This document shows positions 31,950-43,728 of a stretch of DNA of 64,000 nucleotides, one piece after another (position 1 is the first letter of the stretch; each line of letters begins with the position of its first letter). Source of the stretch: Rhypophila decipiens (taxonomy: Eukaryota; Ascomycota; Sordariomycetes; Sordariales; Naviculisporaceae); contig MU858047.1 in assembly GCA_033297075.1 (NCBI GenBank), positions 620,001 to 684,000 on the forward strand. Direction: 5' to 3'. The notes below the pieces were generated by a model. It did not search any database. It had not been told where the DNA came from and saw only the letters and a list, made by a program, of their open reading frames with translations. Both the position numbers and the translations under genes were made by a program.

Positions 31950-34900
31950 TCACTCATCATCACATTCCCTCCTCCGCCTCCTATCACGATCCCGCTCCCG
32001 ATATTTTCTATCCCTCTCGACGTCCCTCTCGGCAACATCCCAAGTCTGTGCCCTCCTCACATCTCGTTTTCGTTTCCTCCACCCATCATCAGAATCATCA
32101 TCGCTTTCGTCGTAGCGGCCATGGTCATGATCATGTCTGTTGTCATCAAGGTAATAATCATCATCAACGTCATAATAATCCCTCCTCCTTCTGCTCCCTC
32201 TATTCCTCCTCGCGCCCTGGCGACTTGACTCCCCCGGCTCATCCCCACTGCGCCTCCTATAATACCTGCGAGAGTCCCCATCATCATCATAATCATCCCT
32301 GTCCTTGCCCTTTCTTCGATCTCTTCGCTTCTTGTAATATTCCTCGTCGTCGCTCACAGTCCCAATTCTCCCCCGCTCACCAGAAGGAGAAGGCGGCCCC
32401 TTCAAAAGACTACCACTCAACAGCCCACCCACCAGGCCCAACCAACTCTGCTTACCCTCCAACACACCCGTGACATTTTTAACAATCCTCTCAACAGCCT
32501 CACCGTCAGTGCCCATGACACTCCACTGCCCGCGCATATGTGCACCTCTAGGACTGTTGTACTCGAAATCGCCCCGGCGAGAATGCATCCTCGGCACACT
32601 ATGCCCCCGAGAACCATCTAGAGGACGACCCTGCGAGTCGAATCTATCAGGGAGATATTCAATCACGTCCTCTTCTTCTTCATCCGAGTCTTGGTCAGAA
32701 GGCCGAGCACGCCGCCGCGGACGTGATATCAACGGACGGTCCGACGATGGATCGGTATCTCTTCTGCGCCGAGCACGTGGGGGCGACTCATCAGTGCGTG
32801 ATGAGCGGTAAGGAACAAGTTGTGTGTCTTCTCTCTCAAGGTCACTGCTGCTATCTTGGGGTACTTGATCATCATCCTTGGCAGACTCCTCGTGATGGCG
32901 ACGGAGCGTGCGAGATGACTGCGGCGACAAAGGGACGAATTTGACATGATGCGTATCATCATCATTCTCTTCGGTATCCCCAGCCGCCGGGGCAGGTTGA
33001 CCAAACGAGCGAGAAGAAGAAGCAGCGGCAGCTGTTAAAGGCACTATACCATCTGAAGAAGAAACCAAAAAAAAAGTCAGCGCCAAAGTTTCTCATAAGC
33101 AGCAGATAGCAAACAAGATTCATGAGGTGACACATCAAAGACGACACGCACCCTTCACGGCGCCCTTGCCTTTTGCGCGTGGCACAGCTTCGTCCGTCTC
33201 TGTCTCTGGAGTAACAAGACCACGAGAAGAAGCTTCACTCACATGTTCAGGGCCGGTTGGGGTCGGCGGGCGGAAGTGGCCAGTTGCTGATGCAGCCGAG
33301 TTTGGAGGCGGACCAGGTGGCGAATACGCCGAGTTGTATGGCGCATATTGCTGCTGGTTGAGGTTGGTTGACGCATAGTTGGGGTGCTGCGTGAAACCAG
33401 CGGGCGGAGGAGGAGCGCTGTAGTAACCGCCGGAGGCTGTAGGAGGAGAGGGGGTACGGCGGCGATAATGATCGTCGTCGTAATCGTCGGTTGTGCTCTC
33501 ATCCTCGTATCCTTTGTAGAATTAGAATGTCAGCATATCACATGTTCAAATGGCTTGCTTTTATCGGCTTGTTTATGATAGACTATGGCGGCCGTTACTC
33601 ACGTCGTCGTTCCCGCTCCCTCGCCCGGTGTCTATCTTCGTCCCAGTCCCTATCCCTATCCCTATCCAGATCGCGATCACGATCACGATGATCCCTATCT
33701 CTGTCTCGATGTTTCCTTTCCCTATCCCTGCTTTTATCCCGTGACTTTTCCTCCTTGTCCTCCTCCTTCTCCTTCTTGTTGTCCTTGTACTTCTTGATCC
33801 CAATGGCCGCCGCACCAGCAGCAGCCGCGCCCGCAGCCAGGTCCCTCAGCCTGCTCGCACTACGTTTCTTCTCTGGCTTCTTCTCCCTGTCGCTGTCCAT
33901 CTCGCTGTCCGCCGAGTAGTCGTCCACGCCCCTCGACCTTCGGTGGTGCCCGCCCCTCCTCTTCCGCCGGCTATATTCTTCCTCGGCCGCGGAATCATAC
34001 CCAGCCCCCCCGGATGCGTATGGCGGGCCGTGCGGGAGGGGTTGAGTTCCGTATTCAACCATGCCTAATTCAGGATCAGCGACGGAAGAGTCATCGGGGT
34101 ACTTGGCTGCGGACCGTGTCATGCTTCTGCTCCTACTTCTGTCGCGTCTGCGATAGTCGCGCATATCACGCTCATATTCACTCTCCGTCTCGCTGAGCTC
34201 GCGCTCTCGTCTTCGGTCTTCTTTGTCCGCCTTCTTCTCCTGTTGGCGGTCGTAGAGCTTCTTGGCTCCGGCGCCTGCCAAGCCGGCGGCTACGATGCCA
34301 GCGCCCGTGCGAATCCTCGACTTGGAGCGGGATCGACTCCTACCGTCGCGCGCTTTGCTCTTACTTCGCAGGTGCTGAATCAGACCGGCCGCGGCTGCAG
34401 TGCCGAGACCAACCTTGGCTACGGATGCGGCCCGGCTCCTCGATCGCTTGCGGCTGGGTGATCGGCTCATGTCGGAATCGCTGTATCGGTGTCGGCTGCG
34501 TCCACGGCTCATCTCCTCCTTCTCAATCTTGTTGCTCTGGTAGTACTTGGCGGCGCCAGCTGCGGCAAGTGCTACTGCTGCAATCCCGAGGCCCGTCTTG
34601 ATTCTTGAATGGCCTGGGCGGGAGCGTGACCGGGAACGTTGCCGCTCCTCTGGCTCGACATACCTCTCCTGATAAGCACTGTGAGCACGCCTGACTACCT
34701 CGGTGCCAAGGGCTCCCAAGGCAGCACCGGCGACAACCTTGCGGCCACGATTCTCGGGAAGCTCGCCGTCAGCGTTGCGCCTTGACGAAAGCAGCGCAGA
34801 GATACCCGCTCCAGCCAGTGCGCCTTCGGCAATATGGCGCTTCCGGTGAGGGCTTCCAGAGGAGCTCCGTTCTCGTCGGACGACAGTTCGTTTGTAGTAT

Positions 34901-35943
34901 TCGCCCTCTGATCCGCCCGAGCTGCGGCGACGGTGATGATGGTGGTGGCGCCGAGGCTCTTCCTCGTAACGAGACGTGACGTACTCTTCCCGTTCGTCTC
35001 GATAGGGACCTACCTCACGAGACTCCTTGTGATAGTAGTATTCATCGTCACGCCCTCGCTCTGGGCGGCGAGAGGCAACGCCGACAACTTCACGGGACTC
35101 GGTTTGCTCGCGAATGACAACAGGAGGTGCTGGCGGGGCTTCTTGGATGATGATCTTCTGCTCGCGGGGTCGAATGACGACAGGAACCGGCGTGGGTTCA
35201 TAATACTCGGTCTCCTTGCGGTAACGTTCGACTTCGGCTCCTCGGCTGTCGTCGCGATGTTCCTCAACACGGCGCTCGACCATGACCTCGGTCCCATCTT
35301 CTCGGCGCTCAACCCTCTTCTCGACCCGGACTTCGGTATCGGTGTCGTCGTCCCTCCAGCCGCGGCGCGTGTCCCAGTCATGAGGCGACCGTGGGTTGAA
35401 AGCCGCCTCACGGTCGACTCGTTCAACTTCCTTGGACTTTTCGTAGACAACACGGGCGCGGTCCCTGTCGCCGTAGTAATCGTCGTCCCGTTCCCGTTCC
35501 ACTACCTGTCGCTCAACAACGGTGCGCTGACGCTCGGGATAGTCCCAGTCATCTCGTTCGACCACTCTCTCGCGCTCGACGACACGGCCCCTGTCATCGC
35601 GGTACTCGACACGGGAGTAGTGCTCATCTCTCTCTCTGGGCTCGCGCTCACGCTCGCGCTCAATGGTCTCACGGCGTTCAACGTAGGTCGCGCTGCGTGG
35701 TGATGGGTCGATGGCCGACCTGGGCCGCTCCGGGATGTAGACCCGACGATCGACCTCGAGGAGGTCGTCCCGGCTAGACCGGCCGCCGCCGCCATAGCGA
35801 CTACTTCGACTCTCCTCAACGATGTCGACCTCGCGACTGGGCGTCACTTTATAACGGCGCACTGTTGTTCTTCTGCCCTCATCGTCCGACGGGGATGAGT
35901 CCCGTTCCCGGTAGTGCCGGGATTCCCGATACACTTCAGGCAT
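31950..35943 (-). CDS. Large disordered RS/RD-rich DUF3824-type protein
   Basis: Exons 35943-33603, 33511-33152 and 33052-31950 join to 1,267 aa; introns have donors GTGAGT and GTGCGT and acceptors AAAG and TTCAG. It is extremely rich in Arg, Asp, Glu and Ser. In the first exon, RS dipeptide runs alternate with hydrophobic Gly/Ala segments of about 20 residues, for example GALAGAGISALL, RIKTGLGIAAVALAAAGAAKYY, VAKVGLGTAAAAGLI, RIRTGAGIVAAGLAGAGAKKLYD and LAAGAAAAGAAAIGIKKYKD. The second exon is Pro/Gly/Tyr-rich (GGYYSAPPPPAGFTQHPNYAS), typical of fungal proteins annotated with DUF3824. The third exon has HVKFVPLSPQSSRTLRRH and an acidic/basic tail. Function is unknown; a role as a scaffold is possible but not shown. 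Domain name is from memory of similar fungal proteins. Confidence 0.82.
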
Positions 35944-38638
35944 CTTGTGGGTTGAGTCAGCTCCTGCGACTGAGTTTGGTCTCCTGATTATGTGATCCCG
36001 AAGTAGTTGTGCTAAGTAAATAAAAAAGAGGCTCTCTAATTGAGGGTATCGCCCAGTAGCGCTTCAACGCACAAAGCAAATGATGAAATGAAGCGAAAAT
36101 GCTAGCAAAGATCAGAGAGATTCTTCCCAGGTTTGGAAAGCAAAAGCGGAGGTGGGTGTAAGAACGGAAAGGCTGAAGGAGTTGGACTTAAGAGGGAGCC
36201 TGACCTGACAGGAAAGAGACAGGGGATGATGTAAATGTTGGGAGGGGGAGGGGTAAGGTGGAGGGGTGAGAAACAGGGGGTTAATTATGGAATGGCTGGG
36301 GGGATGGAAGGAAGGACGGAAGGGAAAGTGATGGAAGTTGCGATCCAGCCTGATCAGAGGAGAGTGGTGACTTTCAGGTTCGGCGTTACCTTCCAAGGCT
36401 GCTTGCTGTGTGATGAATGCAACAGAAGTGACATGGAGCATGGCTGCTTTTCGCTCCATGATCCATCCATATCATAGCCCGGAACCTGAATTGGAGACCT
36501 CGCACACGAGAGTGCACAGGTGCTTGTTGCTTTGCATTTTGCATGTACACTAGCAGAAACTAATGATCCCCAAACTAGGAATTCCCTTTCTCGTGGGAAA
36601 AAAAGGTACCGTCCCTCTTGTTGGTTCCTAGCTAAACTCAAGGTGATGTTGTTGGCCCAGGGGTCGGGGTCGCTATTACCGGCCATGCGACGGACGGATC
36701 CTCTCGCTGTTACTGCTTATTTTTGGGCTTTCTTCTAACACAAGTGGCCGATTATTCAGGCCGGTTGCTGACCGTTGGGAGCTTGCAAATTTAATTTGCA
36801 TACTGTTGTGACTAATCTCAGCACGACTGCTAATTAGGATGCGCCAGGGGAAGATGTGCCGCCCTCAGATGCCTCAACTTGCGCCCTGGAAAGAATATCA
36901 ACGGTCAGCCCAACGAGCTTTCGTGGGAGAGACTATCTGCCTGTCATCCGTCTCCCAAAGAGCCTTTGTGATACCATCACCAACGGGCGACTCCAGTACT
37001 GGCGACGGCGGTTATCAGTCTTCACGTTTCTCCGGCTCCAGGCCATGTCATGAGAGTTGAGCAAAGAAAATACCGATTTGAATACTCTGAAATCCATGAA
37101 ATGATACGCCAGACGATTACGTGTACTGTTCCATAGGAAACTAGAATGGCCAAATATTCCAAGAGAAACTGACGCCATCACCAAATTTCCAGCCTTGTGA
37201 CCTGATTAATCACGAGAATAAAAAACTTTTGGAGGGTCTGGTGAGCGGTGCCCCATTATTACCGGTGACAAAAATTTGCCGGTACTCCGTAGGTCATACT
37301 GTACACAAAATGTCTAAGACTGCCCGGCTCGTTCATGGGCACTGAGTAACCAAAATCTCGCCCGAAAAGCAAATGTATTTCGGATTTGTCGGGCACCACT
37401 CGCTCAGTCGTCCTCATGGTTTGGGAGGACAGGTTCCAGGCCTTCGACAATTCCCCGTCGGTGATATCATCCCTCTTTACCCCTCCAAATCTGCAGGGTT
37501 AAGCTCGCTAACATTTAGTACGAAAGGCCCACTATAAACCCCTGTTTCCCGACGTACCCTTACGGAGATCTTAGCCTACCATCGTTTGTACACCAATTTC
37601 GTCATCACGAGTCGAGCTTCACCTTGGTCATGATTAGGCTCTGGGAGCACAAGCACGTGGAATCGTAGATATGGTTCTGGTGAAGACCCGAGGGGAAAAA
37701 AGCCCGTTTCATGATAACCGGCAGTTGGAATCACATCGAGATTGTGTTTCAATTCCCATGTTACCATCTGGACGCCGCCACACCCTGTGAATCCAACTCC
37801 GTGGCTGAGCATGATATTGCCTGCAAGCTCAGCCTCACTGCTTCACTCGAATGAAGATGGATACCGAACCTTGCGGTTAAGCCGGCATCACCCTCTCCCT
37901 AGTTGGAATATAATATGCATATCATGGTCACAGGAAAGAATGCGGGGCTGGACCTCCCAGCCCACATGCCTGCTTCTGAAGGTCCAACTGCTTCTCTCGG
38001 GACGAGATATCCGTCCTTCCACGAGGTGGATATCGAACTGGTGCCACCACACTTTAATGACTTGTACACTAATAACATCTGATATCAACTTGACTGCAAG
38101 ACCCCCAACTGAAGAATGGAACAACGGGCCTAACAGTCGTGTGTTTATGGATTTACATTTGTTTGGTGAAAGAGCAATATCAAAAAGATATTCGCACACA
38201 TAGCGTAGACCGGAAAGACCAAAAATGAGTATCAGCAAGTTCAACTGAACTCCAGAAACAAAACCCCAAGCGCAGATAAGAGCTGGGTGCTCCAACAATA
38301 CAAGCCCGCAATATTCGCCCCAGAAGATCATGTGAGCAAAACAATATACACCTACACCTCAAACAACATCGAAATCAGAAGAGTCCCCCTAGTTAAATTT
38401 CGCTGGTACACCATATATTGCATCTGTGCCGTCACAAGCCAAGCAGATGCCCTCTCCCCCGGAAAGCAAACCCCAACGCTAATAACGATATTAATGCTCT
38501 CATAAACAACCCAGCAATCACCAAATTAGTCGACGAGTCCCCCCCTAGTCCCGTCAGCCACGCCCCATGCCATATACGTAAAACCTTTCTATCCACCGTA
38601 CAAAAGAAATCAGGTAGGGTTGTAGATAGTCAAAGCCC
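35944..38638. other. Gene-poor region between the DUF3824-type gene and SCS2
   Basis: It holds the promoter of the DUF3824-type gene and the far 3' flank of SCS2. A purine-rich plus strand (GGAGGGGGAGGGG type) occurs near 36240-36330. One minus-strand frame of 78 codons from an ATG (37576-37812) looks protein-like but is unassigned. TACTCCGTA occurs at 37283. Otherwise nothing is supported. Confidence 0.4.
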
Positions 38639-38639
38639 A

Positions 38640-38815
38640 TCGAAAGGACTTCGAATAAGCGGATCATATATTCCCTAGCCCATAGCAGGAGCAGCGACAG
38701 TGGTATCGTCATTTGTAACCTCGAAAGAACTTCGAGAAATCGGACGACATACTCACTAGCCGCCAAGTCGGAGTAGCGATAGTGATATGGTCCCTCGTAA
38801 CCTCGAAAGAAAGTG
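38640..38815. repeat. Diverged tandem repeat, about 81 bp unit, 2.2 copies
   Basis: Unit 1 (38640-38720) and unit 2 (38721-38802) both start TCGAAAGRACTTCGA and end GTAACC, with a similar middle (GGAGYAGCGAYAGTGRTAT). A third partial copy starts at 38803 with TCGAAAGAA and runs up to the SCS2 stop. It lies in the presumed 3' UTR of SCS2. Confidence 0.85.
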
Positions 38816-38838
38816 CTTTCCCAGAACCCCTTACCATA

Positions 38839-40079
38839 CTAAAAGAAGAAGTAGGCAAGGAGGAAGCTGACAAAACACAAAATGGCTACGACTTGGACAG
38901 GAACGCCATCTGTTCCCTGCCGGACAGCCTGTGCGGTCTCCTGCGCCACCCCTGTCACGCCTTTATCTTCCAAAGTCGCAGAAACAGCTGCTTTTCGCTG
39001 TCTCAAGCCGCTTGCAGCATCATTTTTGAGCGAAGCAATGGTCGCTTCGGCTTTGGCTAGCTTATCCTTGAGCTCTTCGTATGTTTCAGCGGCCACAGAC
39101 TTGACGGTAGCTGCCGCTGAAGTTGACGCAGTTTGCACCGCTGAGATGGCAGACTGGACATTCGTCTCGGGCTCTGCTTTGATTTCCTGGGTTTCTGGTT
39201 CGGAGACTGGCGCATTGTGGGACTGGACAGATGTCTCATTTGGCGAGGAGTAAGCTGGTGGGGGGACATCGGGAGTTCCTTCGACCTGAATCAATCACCG
39301 CGTTAATGCTTGTGTATATCTTCGCCGCTCCGGTGCTTGTACATACCCCGTTCGAAGTAGATTGGCGCAAAGGTGTGGCTGCCGGTTCAGGATGTCCATC
39401 CTCAGACGGCGCGAGCCAGGTTACACGTATCTTCTTCTCCTGGATAGATGACCTATCGACGGAATCCCACTGTAAACGAACAAAGGTCAGCTTGCATATC
39501 ATCCCCAAGTTGGGTGGGTATCCACATACGATTTGTTGTACATTGGTGAACTCCTTGTCGCTGGTAATGGTAACGGACTGGACAAGAAACTTGTCACGGC
39601 ATCGCGCATCAAGCGGTGGCTCGACCTTCATCGCCTGCAAAAGCACTAGGAGGTGTTAGAAAGGGTGTTTCGGAGATTCCTGGGAGTGACTGAAAGCTAA
39701 CCCGAAACTTCGACATCGTGACCCGGTTCGATTCGGCCGGAGTTTGGACGGACGCAGTATCTGACAGGTCAGTTAGGGAGTGCCCTCGAGGATTTCAGAC
39801 GGAGGTAGTGGCCTGCATACTGTTTGGGGGCTGTGGTTTTGACCTGCGACAGTTAGCATCTTGTTGAACATAGAAAACTGCTGAGAGAGACGACGGCTTA
39901 CTTTGAAGGCAACAGGAGAGTTATTCGTGTTCTTGATTCTCAAAATCTGTGCAACCTCGACGGTAAAAGGCCCTGGTGTCGTCAGATCTAGCAAACCCCA
40001 CAAGCCACACGTGGATATTATAGTCCGGATAACACATACTGCGAAAGCCCAGCTCCTGGGGATCGATTTCTACAGACAT
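38839..40079 (-). CDS. SCS2: VAP protein Scs2-like, tail-anchored ER membrane contact-site protein
   Basis: Seven exons (40079-40040, 39987-39902, 39843-39821, 39760-39702, 39645-39530, 39469-39347, 39285-38839) join to 297 aa. VAPs bind FFAT motifs with an MSP domain and tether the ER to other membranes. The MSP domain (about 1-125) has [50 protein letters not shown], and RCRDKFLVQS. The linker is Pro/Ala-rich with a coiled-coil-like stretch (YEELKDKLAKAEATIASL), and the last 20 residues form the tail anchor (VPVQVVAILCFVSFLLAYFFF). Exon 3 is only 23 nt (VKTTAPK plus two bases) yet carries the FFAT-binding K-TTAP patch. All six introns have GT-AG ends and phases agree. Confidence 0.94.
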
Positions 40080-41067
40080 GGTATCGCCTTATCGTTTCGT
40101 TATTCGGAAATAGCTGCTGAGATGCAATATCGTGCGGTTCGAGTGCGCAGGTGCTTAGCGATGCAAAGCGATGCAAAGGGATCCCGAGAAATGCGTGTTT
40201 TGGTCGAGCAATAGCATCCAGGGGGGAGGTGCAGCAAATTACGGAGTAATAGTGCCGGGTTCAATGGTGATGCAAGATATAATGCACTTTGTCGACAACG
40301 GTTCGCGCTTTGCTGAGCAGAGTTTGAGAAACTTGTTATGAGAATAGGATGTCGGGTGGTTGACGCAGATTCCGGACTCGTTGGTCAGCAGTTGAGGCTA
40401 GGTACGGAGGACGATGTGTTACGACATTTCCAGCACAGCAGTGACGGCAAACCTGGCCAAGTTTCAACACAATCAACAGTGAGTTCCACCCCCTGGTGTG
40501 GCCCGTGCTGAAATTCCACGTCACAGTGTGAGCTCTGTCCTGCATTGGACATTCACGGTGTGGCACTCTGACGGATCCACCTGACACCTGATTATCCCCA
40601 CAGGAGCTTTCGATAATTGGCAGCTGATCCCAGCTGTGGAAGCACATCGGGAATCGTGGGGATTCTGCACTCCGAGTCTCCCTGGGACAGGCACTCTGGG
40701 TGAGCTGATGACGTGCCTGCATAGGGTCTAATAGTGTCCGTTTGGAAGTGAATGATAATCATAACTTTATAAGCGCAACCTTTGAATTTGGTTCTCTGTT
40801 TGGAAGGAGAGAGAATTCTTTGCCATTCCGCCTGCTTTGCCTAAACCTTATTCTTAACTTCGGGTCCATTCATTGCCCTGATCAAACTCCGTTCATTCTA
40901 TCCCAAGCCGCACACCTGACCATAAATATCGGACAGGCTGAGCAAACATTCTCTCGTCCATCTTTCCTCAACTTGCAACCAGAACTTCACACCCTCTCTG
41001 CGTTTCAAATCGCTTCGTTGGTCGCTAACACTGCCTATCCGTGCTCTTTTCGACAACCGTCTTCACA
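40080..41067. promoter_or_regulatory. Divergent promoter region, SCS2 / UBX protein
   Basis: About 990 bp between the two start codons. It has a TACGGAGTA motif at 40240-40248 and a pyrimidine-rich leader before 41068. No gene is supported. Confidence 0.5.
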
Positions 41068-42131
41068 ATGGGTCAATCAGATCTTGATGCTCTGCTCGAC
41101 ATGGGCTTTGAGAAGGAGCGTGCTGAACTGGCTTGCAAGCAAAACGGAGGCCGTAAGTACCCCGCCATCCCGTTGGCAAAAGGCTCAGTGTATCTCGTCT
41201 ATGTGCTAATCATCTTGAATAAAGTGCAAGGAGCCCTGAACTGGCTGGAGCGGAACGAAGACAAGCCCCTGGATGAACTCAAAGCTGATGCCGCTGAGGA
41301 GGAGGAGCTGACTGCCACGTCTATCACTCCTCTGGAAGGTGGCTCTGCCAAGTCACTTGTCTGCAACGAGTGTGGCAAGAGGTTCCGAGATCAAGCCCTG
41401 GCATCCTTTCATGCCTCCAAGACCGATCACACGGATTTCTCAGAGTCGACGGAGGAACTCGCTCCTCTAACGGAGGAAGAAAAGAAGGCTCGTCTGGAAG
41501 AGCTTCGCCAAAAGATGCTGGAGAAGAAGGCCAAGAAGGCGCTCGAGGAGAAGGAAGAAGCCAAGCGGAATGAGGTAGTTCCTCGGAACCCGTCCAACCG
41601 CCTTTGATGTCTATTTCTTACTAATCATGTTATTAGCAAATTCGATTGAAATCCACAAAGGAGAGTCAAGACCTCAAGGAGGAACTCGCACGAAAGGAGC
41701 AGATCAAGGAGGCTGCTAAGAAGCGTCAGGAGAAGGCTGACGATCTGGAGGCCAAGAGGCGCATCAAGGCCAAAATCGAAGCAGACAAGGCGGAGCGCAA
41801 ACGGAAAGCCGAGGAGGCCAAGGCAGCAAAGGAAGGCCGTATGCCAGCTCAACCTGCTCCGGTGGCTCCAACCCCAACGGCACCGAAGCCGGCCGCCGCC
41901 CACACTGAGGCTCGCCTGCGACTCCAGACTGCCAGTGGGAACATCATGAAGACGTTCCCAGCCGAAACAACACTCTTCGAGATCGCGGAGCAACTCAAAG
42001 CTGAAACCGGAACTGAAGTCACCAGCTTTACTACCACTTTCCCCAAGAAGACATTTGAGCAGGGCATCGACTTTGGGAAGACGGTGAAGGAGGCCGGATT
42101 GGTTCCAAGCGCTGTGGTGATCGTGAAATGA
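41068..42131 (+). CDS. UBA/zinc-finger/UBX-domain protein (UBXN1/SAKS1-like)
   Basis: Exons 41068-41152, 41225-41574 and 41637-42131 join to 309 aa. UBX proteins of this layout bind ubiquitin through UBA and Cdc48/p97 through UBX and act in protein degradation. UBA is at residues 1-42 (LDALLDMGFEKERAELAC, LNWLERNED). A C2H2-type finger follows (CNEC at 74-77, H90 and H96), then a long charged helix (about 110-215), and UBX from about 233 (ARLRLQTASG, SFTTTFPKKTF, GLVPSAVVIVK). Both introns are GT-AG. The first (72 nt) lies in frame within UBA, has no stop and ends at AAAG, so retention would insert 24 residues. The homologue-like start MGQSDLDAL sets the ATG at 41068. Confidence 0.92.
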
Positions 42132-42818
42132 GGGCGAAGCTTGCAGGCTTCGTTATTCGGGGTACAAGAGGTCATGAACTGATGATATTCATAGCATATG
42201 GGGATTTGTTTTCCATTCTCTGTGAGCCTTTTGTTCAGAGACTACATGGCTCAAATGACACAATGGCATAGCTGCCTTTCTACACCAGACATATCCCATC
42301 AGATAACAATGCGCGTTGCAAGCGACGCAATGCAGAGAGACTTATTATCACTTGCTTGTGCTATTCGCTAGATCTGGTGTGCTTTCATGATAGTACCGGA
42401 CGACATGCTACCTGTGCCTTGGGTGATATGACCAGATCGGACCCTAGATTTGGACCCCTCTTTATACCGGCACAGTGGATCAACAGCCTGCATCTTTGAC
42501 ACCTGAAAGGCGCGCCTTTGACGGTCAACCTCAATTCTGGGATAATCCGAGAAATTTGACCATGTATTATTTATACGTAGACTTGAGAACATTGTGTCTC
42601 TCGTATTGCCAGTGCTCCTAAACTTAACCCCGGATTGGGCCCACATTGTTCCTCCCGGCAGCCGTGTCCTTCGGAACTCCCAACAATACCGTTCCCCTCC
42701 TCGGGCCCCCTCACCGATTCCCGATACTCGCTCCACGCAGCGAAAGTGACACCATTTCCTGTGTACAGTATAAAGACGGAGTTAGACAGCCTCCAAGGAG
42801 GTAGACCCACTTCTTCAG
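42132..42818 (+). promoter_or_regulatory. Intergenic region between UBX and YCII genes
   Basis: Contains the 3' flank of the UBX gene and the promoter of the YCII gene. Nothing else is supported. Confidence 0.45.
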
Positions 42819-43705
42819 ATGGCCTCCCGGTTATTATCATCACAGATATCCCGAATCCCAACAACCGTTGTTTCTCGTCGTGCAGCTACTATTTTCTCTG
42901 CTTCATTTCTTAGCACCTCTTCTTCGATTGTAAATAGTCCCTCGTCAATCTTGAGGTCAAAAGTAATCACTAGAACCATGTCGTCGTCACCCCAAAAATT
43001 CGAGTGGTTGGTCATCATCCCCGACTTTCCTGGAGCTAAAGAGAAGCGCCTTGAGGTGCGACCGTAAGTTTTGCTACCTTCCCGAAGGCTTAGGAATCAA
43101 ATTCCAGAAACAACAAGCTGACCCATCGGTATGTGAATATGCAGCCTCCACTTCGCCGGCCTCAAGCCGATGTTGGAGTCTGGAAAATTCCAGATGGGAG
43201 GTGAGCAAGCCATAACGACTACCTGACCTGGCTTTCTTGGTTCAGAGAGGGTGGTGGACAAAAGAACTGAAGCTGGGTTCATGGGTAGTGACCTGCACAC
43301 GAATCGCAACTCATGACAAGAAGTCCCTCTGCAAGCCTGTTGTCTTACCATCGACCCCTTTGTTAACTCTGTTATTCCACATCAGGTGCCATCCTACACG
43401 ACGTGCCCAAGGATGATCAACCCAGCAGCCTAGACTTCGCAGGCAGCACGGTCATCGCCGTCGCCGAGAGCAGGGAAGAGGTCCTTGAGATCCTCAAGGG
43501 GGACGTCTATGTCAAGGAGGGAGTATGGGATCTCAGCAAGGTTCGTTGATACACACCACTCGCTCTCTTACATCCGCGCTCCCAATGCTGCTGTATTATG
43601 AGTACTTCTTTATCTCTAACATAAGGGCTTCTTCGTGGTCTGTAGGTTCAAATGTGGCCGCTCAAGTGTGCCTTCAGGATTCCTGTCCCTGGACAGGGAA
43701 AGTAG
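42819..43705 (+). CDS. YCII-related domain protein with mitochondrial-like presequence
   Basis: Exons 42819-43063, 43145-43200, 43386-43540 and 43646-43705 join to 171 aa. The YCII fold is a small ferredoxin-like alpha/beta barrel protein of unclear function. Residues 1-50 are Ser/Arg-rich without acidic residues (MASRLLSSQISRIPTTVVSRR), like a mitochondrial targeting sequence; a second in-frame Met at residue 54 (MSSSPQKFEWLVIIPD) starts the domain. It continues with RLEVRPLHFAGLKPMLESG, GGAILHDVP, VAESREEVLEILKGDVYVKEGVWDL, and ends with WPLKCAFRIPVPG. The last exon is needed because family members end with an LKCAF-type strand; its acceptor is CTGTAG with branch CTAAC. A short MITE lies 31 bp after the stop. 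Confidence 0.85.
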
Positions 43706-43728
43706 ATGCAGATTCAGTTATCTAGACA

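Noticed and set aside
34933..35703. 256-codon plus-strand frame opposite the DUF3824-type gene
   Set aside because: Shadow of Arg/Asp-rich codons; hydrophobic composition arises from the complement.
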